From: Salinivibrio kushneri
Lineage (GTDB): Bacteria; Pseudomonadota; Gammaproteobacteria; Enterobacterales; Vibrionaceae
Direction: 5' to 3'
Assembly (NCBI RefSeq): GCF_027286325.1
Contig: NZ_CP114588.1
Span: 2,691,317-2,755,316 of the forward strand
DNA length: 64,000 nt
Both the position numbers and the translations under genes were made by a program. Below are positions 61,574 through 64,000 of the stretch, in pieces (position 1 is the first letter of the stretch; every line of letters begins with the position of its first letter). The notes under the pieces were generated by a model. The model was not told the DNA's origin. It saw nothing but the letters and a program-made list of their open reading frames with translations, and made no database searches.

Positions 61574-61830
61574 ATCACCAAGCTGCCATCGGGTTCAAAC
61601 GCTTCTGATTCGATGGCCGCTTCCATTTGCTCTTCAATATCAAACCAAACCTGTTCGACAATCGCCTGCGCATTATCCGAGTCCACCGCACAGCCGGCGA
61701 GCGCAGATAAGGTGGCAAAGCGGACAGCGCATGTTAATAACGCACCATTAAGTTGGCCGTAGAAACAAACACGCGCCTTTGCGGTATCGACCTGCGCTTC
61801 GTCCGCAGCCAGAATAAGGGATTGATTCAT
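61570..61830 (-). CDS. DUF1488 family protein (YrdB-like)
   Basis: An 86-residue protein of unknown function. The MNQSLILAADEAQVDTAKARVCFYGQLNGALLTCAV start and the acidic C terminus fit DUF1488, found next to aroE in E. coli (yrdB). The start at 61830 is used because the longer frame would read through aroE; the ATG overlaps the aroE stop by four bases. Its own stop overlaps the convergent yrdA stop by four bases. Confidence 0.85.
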   Translation of the reverse strand: MNQSLILAADEAQVDTAKARVCFYGQLNGALLTCAVRFATLSALAGCAVDSDNAQAIVEQVWFDIEEQMEAAIESEAFEPDGSLVI

Positions 61831-62651
61831 CGACTGAGTGCCTCTCTTAACTGCTCGCGCACACGTTCGGTTTGCGGCCGACAGCCACGCCATATAGCAA
61901 AGCTTTCCGCCGCTTGTTCCACCAGCATGCCCAAGCCGTCTAAACATCGCCCTGCTCCTTGGCGTTGCGCCCATTGGTTGCTAGTTGTACAGCCAGCTTG
62001 ATACACCATGTCATAGACAGTGGTCGCTGGACCAATCGCTCCTTGCGGGAGAGGGGGATGGCTTTGATGTAAGCTTGCCGAGGTCGCATTAATGATCACA
62101 TCAACGGGCGCCGCCATGGGTTTATCCACGGCATGACTGGCGATCGGTCCGGCCTCACCAAATGCAGCGGCTAATTGCTGGGCTTTTTGCTCAGTGCGAT
62201 TCACTATCATCAGCAATGCTGGCTCTTGCTCCAGTAAAGGAAGCAACACACCCCTTGCTGCACCGCCTGCTCCCACAACCATAATGCGCTTATCGCGCAG
62301 TGCCACATGGTGGTAGTGTAAGTCAGTTACCAAACCTGCCCCGTCCGTATTATCACCCAGTAGGGAACCATCGCTTTGCTTAACCAGCGTATTCACGGCA
62401 CCGGCGCGGTGGGCACGCTCTGTCAGTGTGTCAGCCCAGTCATACGCTTGCTGTTTAAAAGGCACGGTCACATTGGCGCCGCGCCCTCCTTGCGCAAAAA
62501 ACGCCTGCATGGTGGTCACAAAGCCTTCAAGCGGCGCCTCAATGGCTTGATAGTCGATGTCTTGTTGAGTTTGCGTCGCAAATGCGGCGTGGATCTGCGG
62601 CGACTTACTGTGGCCAATCGGGTGGCCTACCACGCAATAACGATCGGTCAT
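61827..62651 (-). CDS. aroE: Shikimate dehydrogenase
   Basis: A 274-residue NADPH enzyme of the shikimate pathway. The substrate site is GHPIGHSKSPQIHAAF with NVTVPFKQQAYDWAD (catalytic Lys) and GDNTDGAGLVTDL. The Rossmann loop is VVGAGGAARGVL, and NRTEQKA supplies the NADPH phosphate contact. It lies three bases after hemF and overlaps DUF1488, so hemF-aroE-DUF1488 form one unit. Confidence 0.97.
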   Translation of the reverse strand: MTDRYCVVGHPIGHSKSPQIHAAFATQTQQDIDYQAIEAPLEGFVTTMQAFFAQGGRGANVTVPFKQQAYDWADTLTERAHRAGAVNTLVKQSDGSLLGDNTDGAGLVTDLHYHHVALRDKRIMVVGAGGAARGVLLPLLEQEPALLMIVNRTEQKAQQLAAAFGEAGPIASHAVDKPMAAPVDVIINATSASLHQSHPPLPQGAIGPATTVYDMVYQAGCTTSNQWAQRQGAGRCLDGLGMLVEQAAESFAIWRGCRPQTERVREQLREALSR

Positions 62652-62654
62652 CCG

Positions 62655-63608
<954 letters not shown>

Positions 63609-63659
63609 TTACCTGATCCACGCAGTGGGATCTTGACGGAATTTCATCCCCCACCGCCG

Positions 63660-63675
63660 ACGCAAACGTTTTCCT
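63660..63675. promoter_or_regulatory. PurR operator at purE
   Basis: ACGCAAACGTTTTCCT matches the PurR consensus ACGCAAACGTTTTCNT at every fixed position. It lies about 17 bases before a TATAAT -10, so PurR with hypoxanthine or guanine would block purE transcription. Confidence 0.88.
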
Positions 63676-63691
63676 TGCGATGAAATCTGGG

Positions 63692-63697
63692 TATAAT
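63692..63697 (+). promoter_or_regulatory. -10 element of the purE promoter
   Basis: Perfect TATAAT about 54 bases before the purE ATG. The -35 region overlaps the PurR operator and is poor. Confidence 0.6.
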
Positions 63698-63750
63698 TCG
63701 TGTCACGCTCAGCTTATCTTATTCACGCTTGTCATCAAGAAGGACGTATT

Positions 63751-64000
63751 ATGACTGTCGGTATCATCATGGGCTCGCAATCCGATTGGCCTACCATGAC
63801 ACATGCAGCGGCTATGTTGGATCACTTTGCCATCCCTTACGAAACCCGTATTGTCTCCGCCCATCGCACACCACAGTTACTGGCCGACTACGCCCAACAA
63901 GCGGCCGAGCGCGGAATTAAAGTGATTATTGCCGGCGCCGGTGGTGCCGCCCATCTGCCCGGGATGACCGCCGCACACACCAGCCTGCCGGTGCTCGGCG
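63751..64000 (+). CDS. purE: N5-carboxyaminoimidazole ribonucleotide mutase PurE, 3' truncated
   Basis: The first 83 residues are visible; the window ends inside the gene. [20 protein letters not shown] holds the phosphate-binding GSQSDWP motif, and [12 protein letters not shown] and [19 protein letters not shown] the active site. It rearranges N5-CAIR to CAIR in purine synthesis with PurK, expected downstream. AAGGACG precedes the ATG; a PurR operator lies upstream. Confidence 0.95.
   Translation, partial: MTVGIIMGSQSDWPTMTHAAAMLDHFAIPYETRIVSAHRTPQLLADYAQQAAERGIKVIIAGAGGAAHLPGMTAAHTSLPVLG

Overview
This is a gammaproteobacterial chromosome segment of the Vibrionaceae type, most likely Salinivibrio or a close relative. 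Three things point there: the 16S rRNA has a lengthened helix 6 like the one I remember from Salinivibrio, the tRNA and sRNA genes are Vibrio-like, and the gene order follows a conserved Vibrio chromosome I block (hemN, polA, recQ, uvrD, xerC-dapF-lysA, cyaA, hemCDXY, rep, a TetR/RND efflux operon, ubiK, ilvC/ilvY). I see no insertion sequence, prophage or CRISPR array; this is mostly core genome. The genus call rests on memory, not on a database search.

Layout. 1-7.8 kb: 3' end of glnG (NtrC), a GGDEF/EAL membrane protein, adenosine deaminase, and the minus-strand group methyltransferase-yihI-DUF2489-hemN. 7.8-10.2 kb: an RNA-rich zone around cytochrome c4 and engB, with a CsrB/CsrC-family RNA, Spot 42 and a second small RNA beside it. 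10.4-14.8 kb: polA, elbB and two tandem RyhB iron-stress sRNAs with Fur boxes. 14.8-22.3 kb: GNAT, YhhQ, DUF3630, recQ, rarD, a LysE exporter and uvrD with a LexA-like box. 22.5-24.8 kb: a bufferin-type operon (DUF2282 precursor peptide, DUF692/MNIO enzyme, DUF2063 partner, DoxX membrane protein).

24.8-37.8 kb: yigB, xerC, DUF484, dapF, lysA and the tiny lipoprotein gene lptM on the minus strand; cyaY; cyaA divergent from hemCDXY; and an unassigned secreted SPOR-like protein. 37.9-43.2 kb: a peptide/glutathione-type ABC importer. 43.9-44.2 kb: tRNA operon Arg-His-Pro. 44.5-52.3 kb: cytochrome c5, rep, a TetR-MFP-RND efflux operon and ubiK. 52.4-54.9 kb: ilvC and its divergent regulator ilvY. 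55-61 kb: a complete minus-strand rRNA operon (16S, tRNA Glu-Lys-Val, 23S, 5S, tRNA-Asp) with three promoters. 61-64 kb: a gamma carbonic anhydrase-like gene, DUF1488, aroE, hemF and the start of purE with a PurR operator.

How it fits together. Heme biosynthesis is well represented: hemC, hemD, hemX, hemY and both oxygen-dependent (hemF) and oxygen-independent (hemN) coproporphyrinogen oxidases, next to two cytochrome c genes and tandem iron-responsive RyhB RNAs. The most interesting parts are the bufferin operon with a hairpin between the peptide gene and its modification enzyme, the duplicated RyhB, and the cluster of regulatory RNAs between yihI and elbB.
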